NCBI GenBank assembly: GCA_022495005.1
Contig: JAGYXB010000615.1
Span: forward strand, 558,001 to 622,000
Length of the DNA stretch: 64,000 bases
DNA from: Rhyacophila brunnea
Lineage: Eukaryota > Arthropoda > Insecta > Trichoptera > Rhyacophilidae
Reading direction: 5' to 3'
This document shows, piece after piece, positions 1-11,439 of this stretch. The notes under the pieces are model-generated. The model saw nothing but the letters and a program-made list of their open reading frames with translations. It did not search any database and was not told where the DNA came from. Positions within the stretch are counted from its first letter, which is position 1, and each line of letters begins with the position of its first letter. The position numbers were made by a program, and so were the translations under genes.

Positions 1-335
1 CAACTTCACAGGAGAGACGAATTTGTGATTTTTGGAACTTTCAACTTGTGGCATTCGTGAATGGGAAAAGATAAAAATTTATCTATTTATCAAAACCTTT
101 TTGTTTTTTTACCGCTGTAGTTCGATTATAAATTTCATCAAAAGAATTGTATGTTTTCTTACTGTTGTTTACCTCTAATAGTTATGGAGTTACAATGACA
201 TTTTTAATTTTTAAGTTTTATAATAAGAGTAATATGAGTTACATCTGTTTACCACGTATGCAGGATAAGTAATGAAGTAACAATATAACAATAACTCCAT
301 TTCACGATTTTTGGAGTTACAATAGTTGACCTCTG

Positions 336-400
336 GTATACAGATATAACCTCCACTTTGTGGAAGCCCATATGATCCTCTCAGGATCGAACATGGTGAA
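336..400 (+). repeat. SINE-1 3' tail fragment
   Basis: The stretch reads like the 3' tail of the tRNA-derived SINE-1 family: a CTCCACTTTGTGGA hairpin, then a degraded GATCCT..AGGATC palindrome and the CATGGTG end. No tRNA-like head is present, so this is a remnant. Confidence 0.6.
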
Positions 401-1240
401 GTAAGTAAGTAATATTTAAGTAAAAAAAAAATTCAATTTTCTCTATATCCATGGTATTTTTCACATAGCAAATTTCATACCATAAAATACTGGTATTATA
501 TGTACCTATATATTTAGTAAAACTCCAATGTATTTCATATTTTAGTACATTAACGTTAGAGGATGTGAACATAATCAATGATGACTTATGCCTAATGTAT
601 GATATTGCGTGAATGATTTTTAATTCATAACAGGTGGGAAAAATACTTTTTTCTTCTCTCAGAAAATTACTTTTTTTGGGCCACTGCCAATTCAAGGACA
701 CTGGGGTATATCCTCTTGAGCCCTTTGATATATCCAGGCTTGGCCATATTATGTATATATATACTACATTGAGCACGAATATTACGAAAGGAGATAGCTA
801 TACCTATATAAAGTTTTCTGGCATGACTAAATTTATCTATACCCACTTTTAGATTATTAAATAACATTTTTTGTATACATTTAAAATAGAAGATTCATAT
901 AGAAATGAGTTTAGTGGGTAAGTATACACTGCAGGCAATAGGCATAAGACAAATTATGGTTTATAACGAAACGTGAATATTTAAATAGATACCGCAAGGC
1001 AAACAGATTATAATCTCATCTTCTAAGTAGACCTAGTTTCTCGAGTTGCTGACTTAATTTGTTACATAATCAATCACAACATTATTATCATAGGGCGATT
1101 TTTATTAACCTTTATTATATATAATATTTGTAGTACCTATGTAATCTCTTATAATTTAATATATTATTTAAGAAATAATTTAAACAATCTTATTTTTTCG
1201 CTATATTTATAAATGCCTCTGGTGCTTGTGTAAACATTAG
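401..1240. other. AT-rich intergenic DNA, no gene seen
   Basis: Short open frames occur on both strands, but none shows a recognisable protein motif, splice signals or a repeat partner in the window. Confidence 0.5.
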
Positions 1241-1244
1241 TGTT

Positions 1245-1570
1245 CTCCATATTTTTCAGGCATGCAAGGCAATTAATGCCTTCAAAATGTGGTCTTGGTG
1301 CCAAATGCTTGGTATTTCTTGGGCAGAGCACATTACGAACCTGTCAATCGTTCAGAGACTTCAAATTATCTGAGACGCATTCTGCAGTTTTTAAGATATA
1401 TTATTCAACCCGGACGCCCCGGACCGGATAACCTGGAGAGACTTGTGGTTTTGTGTAGAAGAGTGTCGACGCGCTGAAGCGACCAAGTGGATGATCTTGC
1501 TGGATACACTTTACCCCGAGAGAAGCAGAGGACAGTGAAGATGGAGAGTTTCGATCACTCAGAAGATGAC
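1245..1570 (+). pseudogene. Non-LTR retrotransposon remnant (RT C-terminal region)
   Basis: Read across frame changes, the plus strand encodes peptides such as INAFKMWSWCQMLGISWAEH followed by DNLERLVVL. This is the pattern after the reverse-transcriptase domain of insect endonuclease-RT LINEs (ERKA..AFEMWCWRRMLGISWTEHRTN). The 55640-55850 fragment on the other strand belongs to the same family. Stops and frameshifts show it is dead. The upstream RT and endonuclease are absent, so this is a 5'-truncated or eroded copy. Confidence 0.7.
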
Positions 1571-1660
1571 ATGACGCATTTCAGGGTTCAATGAAAGATA
1601 CATGCCTACATCAAATTTATTATTTCCACTGAGAAATATATCTAGTAAATCTAGTATAGT

Positions 1661-2047
1661 TATGGCCCCCACATCTTGCAGCGGGCCCCCATGCCAGGAT
1701 GTCTGGCGACCCCCTACCTATCGCACGGTTATATGCAGTGTGACATACTTCAGAAGCGTTCTCCAAACGTGTTCCAGGTAAAATTAAGGGCAATCAGTGT
1801 ACTTTTAGCGATTTATTGTATTCTCGAATACACCCATTTAAATTATGGAGTTGTCGAATATCGACACAAAATACAGCTGAATATTTTTTAATCTTGAGGG
1901 AAAATAGCGCCGCACGCGACTTTCTTTTATCATTAGAGCAAATTTGTGATTGATGTAACTTATAAGGTAGACGTGCCACGCAGGGCCCTTCAGAGCCCGG
2001 GTCTCCAAGCTAGAACCCTGTCAGCCCCCCTCCTTGTGGGGGCCATG
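1661..2047. mobile_element. MITE-A copy 1 (non-autonomous hAT type)
   Basis: A 387-bp element with short GC-rich terminal inverted repeats, (C/T)ATGGCCCCCACA and TGTGGGGGCCATG-like, here slightly mutated. It is flanked by the exact 8-bp duplication AGTATAGT (1653-1660 and 2048-2055). It has no protein-coding capacity. Four other copies lie at 11440, 40431, 52879 and 57302. The 8-bp duplication places it with hAT transposons by known family behaviour. Confidence 0.85.
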
Positions 2048-2056
2048 AGTATAGTA

Positions 2057-2759
2057 CAGTGGTCGGCAAACCGCGGCTCGCGAGCCACATGCGGCTCTTT
2101 GGGTATTGGAGTGCGGCTCTTTGCCAAATTCCCAATTCACATTTTTTACAAAAAGGTATAATTGTTGTCGTTTTAAATCCGTCCATTGCAAAAGTAGACA
2201 AATTAAATTTTTCTCCATTTCCTATTGACACGAACACTTTTGAAATAGATTTTTTTTGGTGGATTTAACAAGCAAAGAGTTATGTAGCTTCAAATTTGTA
2301 GGTCTTTCCGGTAAAGCTTTCCGAGCTCATATTCGAGTCTATGTTATATGTATGTGAACAATCATTTTCAAATATGAACAATATAAATAGCATTTAGAAA
2401 AGCCAAATAACCAATGAGAATTTGGAGTCACGCCTAAAATTGAAAACTACAAGTTACATACCAAACATACAGACACTCCAAAGAAATGCAAGGAAGGTCA
2501 TTGTTCACATTAGTTTTAAGGAATGCGTGAAAATTGTATGTAACTCATTTTCTGTAAAAATTATATTTATAATTTCAACAATAAAAACTTATATTTGCGT
2601 TAGTTTTATTCGCAAAATCTTCTTCACTTGATAAATAAACAATAACATTCACTGAAATAAATTATATTTATAAAAATATATGTATGGCTCTCGAAAAAAA
2701 AATTTACCGTTGTGATACTCATATTTGGCTCTTTTGGTCCAAGAGTTTGCCGACCGCTG
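2057..2759 (+). mobile_element. hAT-B transposon, decayed
   Basis: The termini CAGTGGTCGGCAAACCGCGG and GTTTGCCGACCGCTG form an inverted repeat, and the flanking 8-bp duplication is GTATAGTA (2049-2056 and 2760-2767). The 703-bp body keeps the C-terminal remnant of a hAT transposase (see 2350-2499). It abuts MITE-A copy 1, and the two duplications overlap by seven bases. Confidence 0.9.
2350..2499 (+). pseudogene. hAT transposase C-terminal (dimerisation) fragment
   Basis: The frame reads VCEQSFSNMNNINSI, a stop (TAG at 2395-2397), then a stretch with NENLESRL and a TSYIPNIQTL end. This matches the conserved hAT C-terminal dimerisation block (CEQ.FS.MN..KS..R..L..E.L..L....Y.PN...L) seen in transposases of the ZBED5/EPM2AIP1-like lineage. 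No catalytic DDE region or BED zinc finger is visible in the element, so it cannot encode a working transposase. Identification is from motif recall; a translated search would settle it. Confidence 0.8.
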
Positions 2760-2767
2760 GTATAGTA

Positions 2768-3385
2768 CATTGTCAATACTAATGAATGGCATAATTTATC
2801 TTTTATACAATATTTCTTATCTTTTCAATCATCACAATGAATACTTCTGGAGCTTTTTTCAATTCGTGTCACGTAATTATTGACCTGAAAAGATCGGCAT
2901 AATTAAATTCACAAGAGCAATTTGACATCAGTCCATCTGACCGCGATGAGCTTTCAAGTTCATTGCCTAAATTAAATACTATTAACTGCGGACAAAATCA
3001 AGCTTTATCTAACAACAGAGTCACGAAGTCATAAAGATTATTGTACTCATTGTAGCACAGTAAAAACTTCACTGTAATATTACAACGATCATAATATTAT
3101 CTTTGACTATATAGTATGTATGTAACTTTTTATTATATTTAAAATAGCATAATAAATAAATATATTTTTGCATTGACCCTAAAAGCAGAAGATTGCGTCT
3201 CGGCTCACAGGGGCACCCAATTTAATTATCCACCGATGCCCTGATGCACGGTCACAATGGTATTATAGACATGTTATCATACCTACGTCGGTGGCGGTTT
3301 CTTTCAAATGTTAACGAAATAATTACCTGCTTACTATATTATAATCTGTACCAATGGATTGGAAATTGTCAACACTTGGTCGACA
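2768..3385. other. Intergenic DNA, no gene seen
   Basis: AT-rich sequence between two hAT-type insertions, with nothing recognisable apart from short unconvincing open frames. Confidence 0.5.
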
Positions 3386-3651
3386 CAGTGACGACCCGTG
3401 GGGGTAGGCAGATTGAGCATCGCTTGGGCGGCAGTTACTCGAAGGGGGGCAAATCGAGTAGAATTATTCGCTATAGGTAACAGGACTGTAATTGTTGTCG
3501 GGTTCGTGATGTCTAGTTTACTTCCGTTGCCCTTCAACATCTATAGTCACCAGAAATGATACATGCACGGATGATAAAATATACTGTATAAAAAAATGGG
3601 GCGGCATTTTGGCGCTGTCCAGGGGCGGCAATTTGTCTAGGGACGTCACTG
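3386..3651. mobile_element. MITE-C (hAT type)
   Basis: A 266-bp element with CAGTGACG at one end and CGTCACTG at the other, bounded by the exact 8-bp duplication GGTCGACA (3378-3385 and 3652-3659). The inner right end (CCTAGACAAATTGCCGCC, reverse complement) recurs as isolated ends near 6668 and 23999. Confidence 0.85.
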
Positions 3652-3679
3652 GGTCGACAAGTATTTTACAATCTCAACG

Positions 3680-3983
3680 CATCTATTATATACACAAGAC
3701 TGCCATCGGGCGCTGTCGGCGGCTATCTAGGGTAGTTTTTCGTATTTTTGTATTGAGGTATTATAATTTTGATAATAAGTTAGTTGTAATTATTGTTACA
3801 ATAAGTGCTATGTTTTAATAGCACCTCTCTTGGCTGAGCTAACTTTTAGAGCGAGATAGACAGTTTTGACTGTTTAGACGGCTAACTTAATAGTAATTAT
3901 AATACCTTAATACAAAAATATGAAAGACTACCCTCGATAACCGCGGATAGCGGTCGATAGCAGTCTTGTGTATAGAATAGATG
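3680..3983. repeat. Foldback element (about 90-bp arms)
   Basis: The left arm begins CATCTATTATATACACAAGA and the right arm is its near reverse complement, ending TCTTGTGTATAGAATAGATG. The arms flank a short centre that itself has a palindrome around CACTTATTG..CAATAAGTG. A related partial copy lies at about 63625-63785. No clear target duplication was found and no coding capacity exists. Confidence 0.75.
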
Positions 3984-4394
3984 AGCAAGTTTTCATACTA
4001 GCATCAGCGTATGTTGGTAAGTGGAATTAGCTGGGTCGCATATCTTAACTCGTCTCGACTGCAACACGTCGAACATGTCGATGTGATTTTGTTGTTATTC
4101 ATAAAACACGTGTAATTTAATGTAGGTACCTCTGCACGCAGGTCGAATGCGACGTTTGGTTTAAAAAAAAAACAGCTGATGTCACCTGATATGGGGCGTA
4201 GGTATAATACCAAAATGTCGTATCGGCACATGTGCAAACAGCTACCTCTTCATTCATTTCGGCTAACCGCGTGACGTCAGTGTCCCGGTATGGCCTCGCC
4301 TGTGCGCATGGAAGAAAGTTGCAACATAACACCCAGTTTTGATGTATGACTACATCCCAATCTAGACGATTTTCAATGTGCTACTGGACTTATA

Positions 4395-4546
4395 TACCGC
4401 CCTGCTAAGTAAAAAGACAGTGTTTTTGGTTTTAGTGAAATTGTTGTAGGAGAACTCATAAGAGAAAAGGTAGTTTAAAACTTGGTTTCTCCTACAACAA
4501 TTTTACTAATACCAAAAACACTGTCTTTTTACTTAGCAGGGCAGTA
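4395..4546. mobile_element. TIR-X, 152-bp inverted-repeat MITE
   Basis: Arms of nearly 60 bp are reverse complements. The left starts TACCGCCCTGCTAAGTAAAA and the right ends TTTTACTTAGCAGGGCAGTA, with about 35 bp between them. TA dinucleotides flank both ends, consistent with, but not proof of, a TA target duplication of the Tc1/mariner kind. Confidence 0.8.
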
Positions 4547-4786
4547 TAATAGTAAAGAGTAGGAAGAGAATTTAAACTGGAAAAAATCCAAAAACCTTCA
4601 CGTTATAATGTATAGGTACTATGCTTTGAACTTTAGTTAGTGACTGTTTTTATATGTTCGCGATTTGATTCGTGCTTGGGTATCAATCGTGCAATGGTCA
4701 ATTGTATGTTTGTGATAGTTTGTTGACACTTGTTAGCTAACCTCAAAATGGACATACAGTTGAATAATTTAATTCAGAATTACAAA

Positions 4787-4806
4787 CCTAACCTAACCTA
4801 ACCTAA
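4787..4806. repeat. Interstitial (CCTAA)4
   Basis: Four perfect CCTAA units, the complement of the insect telomere repeat TTAGG. A shorter run sits at 15772-15786. It is too short to be a telomere. Confidence 0.8.
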
Positions 4807-5570
4807 TAATAATCATATTATATTATGTCCAATTATAACTAATAAAACCATCCGTATTAAATTTACTTTTTCTTCTCTCATGTTGACAGTGTAAGAATTC
4901 CATAACCTGGCGAATTCACGTACTCGGCAGAAAATTTACCTAATTCATGAATAAGGCAACAGGCTTGACTATTACATGAATTAGCCAAAATTTTACCCAT
5001 TTCATGTGATAGTCAAATTCGCACATTCGGCGTAACATATGCATAAAACTAAATTGTATTTGGTAAGTAAATGATATTTTTCGAAACATAGTTTTTCTTT
5101 GGTCTAGCACTCTGGCAGAATATGATCCGTTATTGTTATTAAAATACAGTTGATATTTCAGTATCAACACTTGAAATCGTTTACTGATAATATGTACATA
5201 TAATATAACACTTGCCAATATTCTTGTTCTAGTTTTCAAGGAAAATAAAAGTGTCATATTTCATTATAAAATGTTAACACCATTATTATGTTAAAACTGC
5301 GTGGGAAATGGGTAATAAGAAGAAACGTTGACACAATCATTTAAAAAAAAATTGTAAATACATCTTTGGGAAACCGCCATTTGCGGCCTAGATGGTTTCG
5401 TTTTAAGTAGGTATCTACTAATAGTATAATGTACTTAATGTTTGAGTCCTTTCGGGTGGATAAAATTCATAATGGTTATTCAAATTGATATTTTTTATCA
5501 AAATGTATTAAGTAAATTGTAGTTTTTAAATTCACATTCAGAGGTATTACAATCACCCTTAAATATTTTT

Positions 5571-5788
5571 TCGACCATGTCCGATCCTAATAGGACAGAG
5601 TGGAGGTTTGTATTAACAAATTTTGTTTTTACGAGAAATGGATGTCAGCCACTTGCTCAACCTATTAGGTCCATACTCTGACTCATACACAAATTGAAAA
5701 ACAATATGTGTACTTGCCAGACCCAGGATTCGAACCTGGGACCCACGACGCTATAGTCCGACGCTTAAGCCGCGCGGCCTTTCTGGGA
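5571..5788 (-). mobile_element. SINE-1 copy
   Basis: A near full-length tRNA-derived SINE on the minus strand. Reading from the right there is a tRNA-like head containing GCGCGGCTTAAGCGTCGG and the RNA polymerase III box B GGTTCGAATCC. A conserved body follows (GGACCTAATAGGTTGAGC, CTGACATCCATTTCTCGT), then a tail with the GATCC..AGGATC palindrome ending in CATGGTCG. Sister copies are at 16722, 18539, 21060 and 59219, with fragments elsewhere. Confidence 0.85.
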
Positions 5789-5807
5789 GTTGCTCGCCTG
5801 CCCCTGA

Positions 5808-5955
5808 AATATAAGTAAGTAAATCATTCTACAGTGACACCATTGGCGATTCACAAGTGTATTGGTTTTGTTTGCCACAATGCTTATTTCAAACAGTACC
5901 ACTACCACTGCAAATCGCTTTTGCTTTACCAACGGATTTGAGGATACTCTGAAAT
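5808..5955 (-). repeat. MITE-D copy 1
   Basis: It starts with GTAAATCATTCTACAGTGAC and is alignable by eye to the reverse complement of 62131-62284. It lies directly beside the head of the preceding SINE-1 copy. Short, non-coding. Confidence 0.6.
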
Positions 5956-6007
5956 AAAAAAAAAAAAATGGGAGGGCAATCTAAGTATTCTTAAGGCGAA
6001 GTCTTTA

Positions 6008-6633
6008 CCTACCAGAGGCACCTAACGGAAAAATACGAAGCTTGCAATTTGAGACATTTTTTTGATAATTTTCAATTTAAACTATATTAATTAATAAATA
6101 TGTATCTGAAAACATTAATAAGAAAAATATTTTATATTTAAAGTAATTTTTTTTTATTTAAATTCATTCAATCATTTATTCAATTTAAAAAAATGTTATA
6201 AAACGTGAATTTGTTAAAGGGTCCCATCTTATTATTACAAATTATTTTATGGTCATATTTATTATTAAAATTTAGTTTATTAAGTTTTCTATAATGTAAT
6301 GAAGAGATTTCTGAAAAATTCAATCAATTTAATATTTTTATATATATTTATATATATATTTTCAAAAACATCGATTTTTATAAAAAAAAATATAAATGGT
6401 ATAACTTGAAATCCTTTTTATTTATATGAAATCTTATTTAGATATGGTCCCAATATTGAAACTCGGTTGGACCTAGTTTATCTTTGACTTAAAATATAAA
6501 TACATATTTTTCTGTTTAATGTTTTCAGATAGGTATGTACCTACGTATTATCTATTTATTGATTATTGCAAATTTTCAAAAAAATGTCTAAAATTGTAAG
6601 CTTTGTAATTTTCCGCTAGGTGCCTCTGGTAGG
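6008..6633. mobile_element. TIR-V inverted-repeat element
   Basis: Terminal inverted repeats run about 60 bp: the left begins CCTACCAGAGGCACCTAACG and the right ends with the near reverse complement CTAGGTGCCTCTGGTAGG. TA flanks both ends. The interior is AT-rich with no open frame. A short related end occurs near 15170-15210. Confidence 0.75.
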
Positions 6634-6640
6634 TAACGAT

Positions 6641-6678
6641 TTGGCCTCAACGGCTGCACTTTTCCTAGGGACGTCACT
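6641..6678. repeat. Isolated MITE-C-like terminus
   Basis: The bases CCTAGGGACGTCACTG match the right end of MITE-C at 3386-3651. The other end was not found, perhaps because TIR-V inserted beside it. Confidence 0.45.
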
Positions 6679-6689
6679 GATTGATTCAT

Positions 6690-8320
6690 GATTAGAAATT
6701 AATGTCCGTAGACGTGCGGAAGCGCCGGTTGCCTGTTCCGGCTCCATTACACGTCTATTTTTTACGATTTAAAAAAATATATAGATTAATATATAGAAAA
6801 TATAGATTCTAAAGACGCTCTATATGAGTCAATATCTATTCAATGCATTATCTTCTCTGCGTGCATACCAAACTATCTATGTTGTTCATCAAATTTTCTT
6901 TCTGGTAGAGGTACCAATTTAAAAGTCTTTGATTTTATCAACTCAATCGTGCGCAAAGTAAAATTTCTATTATCAAGGAACGCAATATTTTGATCAAATT
7001 AATTGATAGTACGGCATTGAGATACCAATCATCCATTATTTTCTACAAATCTATAGTAAACATTGTCAGTAATATCTAAAGTCCTACACACAATAATATT
7101 ATAATTATTCGACGTTTACAGTTCAGAGTTGTACTAAAGGTGCTTACTATAATTCCACATAGATGTCGTTAACGTGTCTGAATTTTGAAAATACGTAATA
7201 TTTTATTAAAACTATTAATAGGTGCTATAATATACATACCTAAACGTAATACATAAATTATTTTTATTCCAGATAATTCGAATTACTTAGTAGGTAAGTA
7301 TATTATTTAACTTTTAATTTAAAGTTATTACAAAATATATTTAACCGTCAAAATAGGGCAAATTGATTACTGATTATAGATATAAATTTAAAAAAAAATC
7401 AATTACTTATATAAAATAAAGGTATCTTCGGTAGATACTTGAATTAATGATAAAAGTGTTAATTTTAATCGTATAAAAGTAAACTAACAGTAGAACGAAA
7501 TTAATAATTGAATTAAAAAAATATTTCTAATTGCTTTGTACACCTACATACCTACTTATTGGTAAATTAAAACAATTAAAATGTATTTTTTTAGCTTTGA
7601 AAACCTAGTAATTCTGTCAATTAATCGATGACGTAGTAGGTATATAATAATTTAATAATTATTACTTACACCAATTTCAACAGCAATATTCAATTTGAAA
7701 ACTACTAATATATTATTGACAGCTAATTTTATTTCGTTTGTTCTATAAATTCATAATGCTGGCTAAATCTGTGTGTGGAAAGGGAGGAAAGTCTAAAATC
7801 ACTACATTTCGAGGGAGTGAAATGAATATCGAGCTTAGCTTTGTTTGTGGGTGAAATTCTATATTAATTTCTGTGTGGGGTGGGTGCGTTGATTCGACTC
7901 CTCCCTTTACCATTTGCGCATATATTATGAATTGTGTATAATTTGGCATACTTAACTAATTTTAACGGTTTTAATTTTTTTTCCATATCCTCGATTCGCA
8001 CACATTACTATCTGTTTGTAGCGGTAAGTTAGATCATAGTTAATGACAAAATTTAAGTTTATTTCTATAATTTTGAAATAATTGCCGTTTAATCAGTGTT
8101 TTGACTATTTCTATGATACCTAAGCACAAAATATAGCTTTTTAATTGTCTGACTGTTCCGTTATAATTCAAAAATTACTGGACCAATGTTGATGAAACTT
8201 ATAGACTACGTTGTTGGTACATCAGTTTCATCTCAATATTTCAATAGGTTCCAAAGTTACAAGATAAATATATATTCTCGAAAATAACGCAGTTGCAGCA
8301 ATTAATCACGACCCGTTATA
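6690..8320. other. Long AT-rich stretch, no gene seen
   Basis: No splice-compatible coding block or confident repeat was recognised. A stretch at 8155-8200 (ACTGGACCAATGTTGATGAA) resembles one near 27950-28010 and may be a small shared repeat. Confidence 0.45.
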
Positions 8321-8323
8321 TAT

Positions 8324-8375
8324 TATGTGTACTTGTCAGACCCAGGATTCAAACCTGGGACCCACGGTCCTGCAC
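8324..8375 (-). repeat. SINE-1 head fragment
   Basis: Contains the SINE-1 box B region (reverse complement of CCAGGATTCAAACCTGGGAC) and the adjoining GTACTTGTCAGACC, but lacks body and tail. Confidence 0.7.
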
Positions 8376-8564
8376 GTTAAAAAGGTTTGGGAATCGTCAT
8401 ATAATTTGGAAAAAAAAATAATCAGTATAATATTATTTCTTCATACTGTAGAGTGTAGATATATTTTCGTACTTATTATTTATTCCCGTATTTCACATAA
8501 TATAAATATAAATGAAACGTACATACAAGTTGAACACGTACCGCTTACGTCTAGCTAGATTCTA

Positions 8565-8810
8565 TAGATCTACCATCATAAATTGGCATTTCAGCGAGGG
8601 CGCTAGTATGACATTGAGAATATTACCATAACTAACAAAAAAATGGTAATTTATAATTTTTTATTGGTAGTAGATTTCTGTACAAATATTATGCAATCCA
8701 TAATTCGAGAAACATGCTGTAAAATTAAATGGCATTTGTAACAAATTTATCCTCGATAGACAATTTTAGTTTCAAATTCGACCGGCTGCCAACTTACGAT
8801 GGTAGATCTT
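8565..8810. mobile_element. Mar-P copy 1, 246-bp mariner-type MITE
   Basis: Ends TAGATCTACCATCATAAATT and CAACTTACGATGGTAGATCT form inverted repeats. TA flanks at 8563-8564 and 8811-8812. It is the inverted counterpart of the 246-bp element at 18106-18351, which has the same length and ends. Confidence 0.85.
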
Positions 8811-9184
8811 TAGATTCTCAATTCTGCAACGAAAAAAAAGAAACATTTTGTTAGTGCATATTTTTTGTTGTTGTGTAGTGATAGGTAAGTGCTTGAAATG
8901 GACTTCAAAGCATATCACGCGTCAACGTAATCTCACTTAAAATTAAAATTTCGCAATATTATAAAGACTTGTATAAATTAAATAAATGGATCGCGTCAAT
9001 GACTCGGCATAAATAATGAGAGAGGCAGCCTTGAAATTCTACTTTCAATCTCAATATGATTTAAATATAACAGGGGTATCGAAAATATTTTACATGAAGG
9101 AAACTTGGATGGATAGGATCGCATTTTAAAACAAACTACATTGACGTTACTTTTAGGTATTGGGTAAAATTTTGTTAATGTTAG

Positions 9185-9415
9185 CATGGATACATGCCTC
9201 TGTCTTTGGTTTCCCGGGCAGATTCGTTACGAAAAATCGCAAAGGCGTAACGAATAATAAAGTCACAAAAGTATCGCGGCCGCTAGAGACTCCAGTCGGC
9301 CGCCAACGGTGCTTAGAGAGTGACGTGTAAACCCCCGCCCCGCAATTTATTTTTATTTCTTTCGAATTTGGGCAACCAGCATTCAGAGAATCAGTAGGCA
9401 AACCATGTATCCATG
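9185..9415. repeat. Candidate short inverted-repeat element
   Basis: A perfect 12-bp inverted repeat, CATGGATACATG and CATGTATCCATG, bounds a 231-bp segment that is more GC-rich than its surroundings. No target duplication was found, so transposon status is uncertain. Confidence 0.4.
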
Positions 9416-9651
9416 TTTAATAATTTTAGCCGTCAGGGTTTAATTTTTTTTTTTAAATAACATTCGCATCGTTTTATAAATATATATTTATACTATAATA
9501 TTACACTAATGATGATCGTCATACATTGATAAATATTATATATTATGCTTCTTCTGCTTCTGCTTCTTCTTTGAAAATTCTTGCGACTGAGGTCTGTAGG
9601 GTTAAAACGCAACGGCCAGGCATAGTGGGCGATCAGCCTTAGTGTCTCAGT

Positions 9652-9945
9652 CAGGGAACTTAGAAATAATGGGAACTGAAATACATAACGGGTAATGCGA
9701 TAGCAGGTAATCGACACGAGTAAGGAAGAATCCGGGTTAAACTTACACACGTGTCAAGAATACGTTTTACGTCGAATACTGAAAACTGCATTTACGCTCA
9801 TTTAATGTTGGTGTATTACACACACTATTGCACGTGCATAATGCGTGCTTCATTTTCGTAGGACACTCACATATTCAAAACCCTGCGTCAAGATGCGGCG
9901 CATTGAATATAGCCTATCGGTATTCTATGAATTATCTGTTCTTTG
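9652..9945 (-). mobile_element. MITE-E copy 1 (hAT type)
   Basis: A 294-bp element with termini CAGGGAACTTAG and GTTCTTTG. It is flanked by the exact 8-bp duplication GTCTCAGT (9644-9651 and 9946-9953). Two more copies, in the opposite orientation, are at 13141 and 35252, each with its own 8-bp duplication. Non-coding. Confidence 0.85.
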
Positions 9946-10099
9946 GTCTCAGTGCTAGTGAAACGTTTATATTATTATATAAGTGGATTAACTGTGGTCA
10001 AGTCGTGAACCGAAAACGAATAGACTCCTACCACGTACGGGTAAAACAGAAAAAGAGTTCATTCATCATTGAGAAGTAAGACAAATATGGTTTTTGGTT

Positions 10100-10241
10100 G
10101 CCTCCAAAAAACGTCTCCACTTCCGTTTGTCCAACCGACGCTCCGTCCCCTTTCTGGCCTATTCAAGAGGAGTCCCTTGGGAAGTTGGTTGTCTTCCATC
10201 CTTGAAATATAGCCTTCCAAAAGTATTCGCCCAACTTTCAC
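10100..10241 (-). pseudogene. LINE C-terminal fragment
   Basis: The minus-strand frame reads GYISRMEDNQLPKGLL, then RPERGRSVGWTN. This resembles the segment after the RT domain in endonuclease-RT LINEs (GH..RMEDNRLPK.LL....GKR..GRP..RWTD). Too short for a family call. Confidence 0.5.
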
Positions 10242-10674
10242 GTCTAAGATGACAGGGAATCATTTACAACAGGTGTATTTTGTTGTACTTTTCTACTTTA
10301 TTTAATACCTCTATGCCTAGGGGCGGCATGTTATATGAAAGTTTGGTGAAGCAGGCTGGTTTGGTGAAAAAGTATGGTGAGGCGGGCTGGTAATCAAGTT
10401 GCGGCAAAATTTCCACGTTAACATTATATTATATGGATACATTATAATGACCAAAGTAAATCCTCCGTGATGCCCTGAAATTCATTTATCGCGTCGCTAT
10501 TTCTCGTAAGTTGTCGGCTATTGTAGGCCTGCGTCATTCAGTTGTATGAGAAAGCCGATTACTTGCCCCTCTTTTTATTTAATAACTCTATGCTTTCTAC
10601 CTTCCTCATCACGTGAGTCAAAGTAATGATATGTATGTATATTGTTATGATGGTCGAGCGGCTCATAATGTAAT

Positions 10675-10840
10675 TACACATATTGTTTTTCAATATATGT
10701 TTGGAGGCGGAGTATGGACCTAAAACGTTGACTAAATGGATAACATCCATTTCTCGCAAAAATAAAAAAAATATTAATAAAAACCTTCACTTTGTGGATG
10801 CCCATATGATTTTATTAGGACCAGGCATGGTCACATTATG
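10675..10840 (+). repeat. SINE-1 truncated copy (body and tail)
   Basis: Begins at ACACATATTGTTTTTCAA, lacks the tRNA-like head, then follows the SINE-1 body with CATCCATTTCTCGC and the AGGACCAGGCATGGTC tail. Confidence 0.75.
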
Positions 10841-11089
10841 TCTGAGAGGAAAAGTGTTATGAGAGCCAAAAGAAAGTTGAGATTTTGACTATTTTCTATG
10901 GAAACTCTTATGTTTATGTGTCATATTAACTCAGATGTTGATTGGGTTCTTCCGTACCTTATGGTTAAATTGGCATATTCAATTGATTTTTTTTAAATAT
11001 TTTTAAGACATTTTCCTTTTTCTTACATACACAGTGATATTGTCTACCTTGAGGAGATGATAACACCTGTACACGTGCATAATGATTTA

Positions 11090-11412
11090 CTGGCAGCAAT
11101 AACTGTTTACACGTAAAAGTCCTGACTGTCTCTCCGATCTCACTCTTCAAGAGTGAGCGTGACGCGATGTTGTCATTTTATCGTACTATTTGGCATGTAG
11201 TGATAATCAGTTAACCTCAAATTCGTTCATAGTTCGTTTTACTGCGCAGAAGCAGATCGAAAAATTCTCAACTGTCGCATGAAAATTCAGAAACTTCCAA
11301 ACTTTTTTGATTCATGCATGCAATCTTGCTAACTGCAGAATAATACATCTTGTCAGTGCCGCGATAATACGTAATGTCATTAGTAAATCCATGCATGTGT
11401 AAACGGGGTATA
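11090..11412 (-). repeat. Rep-F copy 1
   Basis: About 320 bp whose reverse complement aligns by eye with 62480-62790, sharing CGTTTACA..TGCATGGAT, AATTTTCATGCGACA, GCGCAGTA and ATGACAACATCGCGTC. A partial third copy is at 61896-62050. Non-coding and class unknown. Confidence 0.65.
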
Positions 11413-11439
11413 ATAAGGTGATAACATTTGCGATGACAG

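Noticed and set aside
4787..4806. (CCTAA)4 as a telomere or subtelomere
   Set aside because: Only four units, with ordinary sequence on both sides; short interstitial runs are common.
4940..5257. 105-codon minus-strand open frame
   Set aside because: Hydrophobic and basic AT-driven composition with no motif; consistent with chance.
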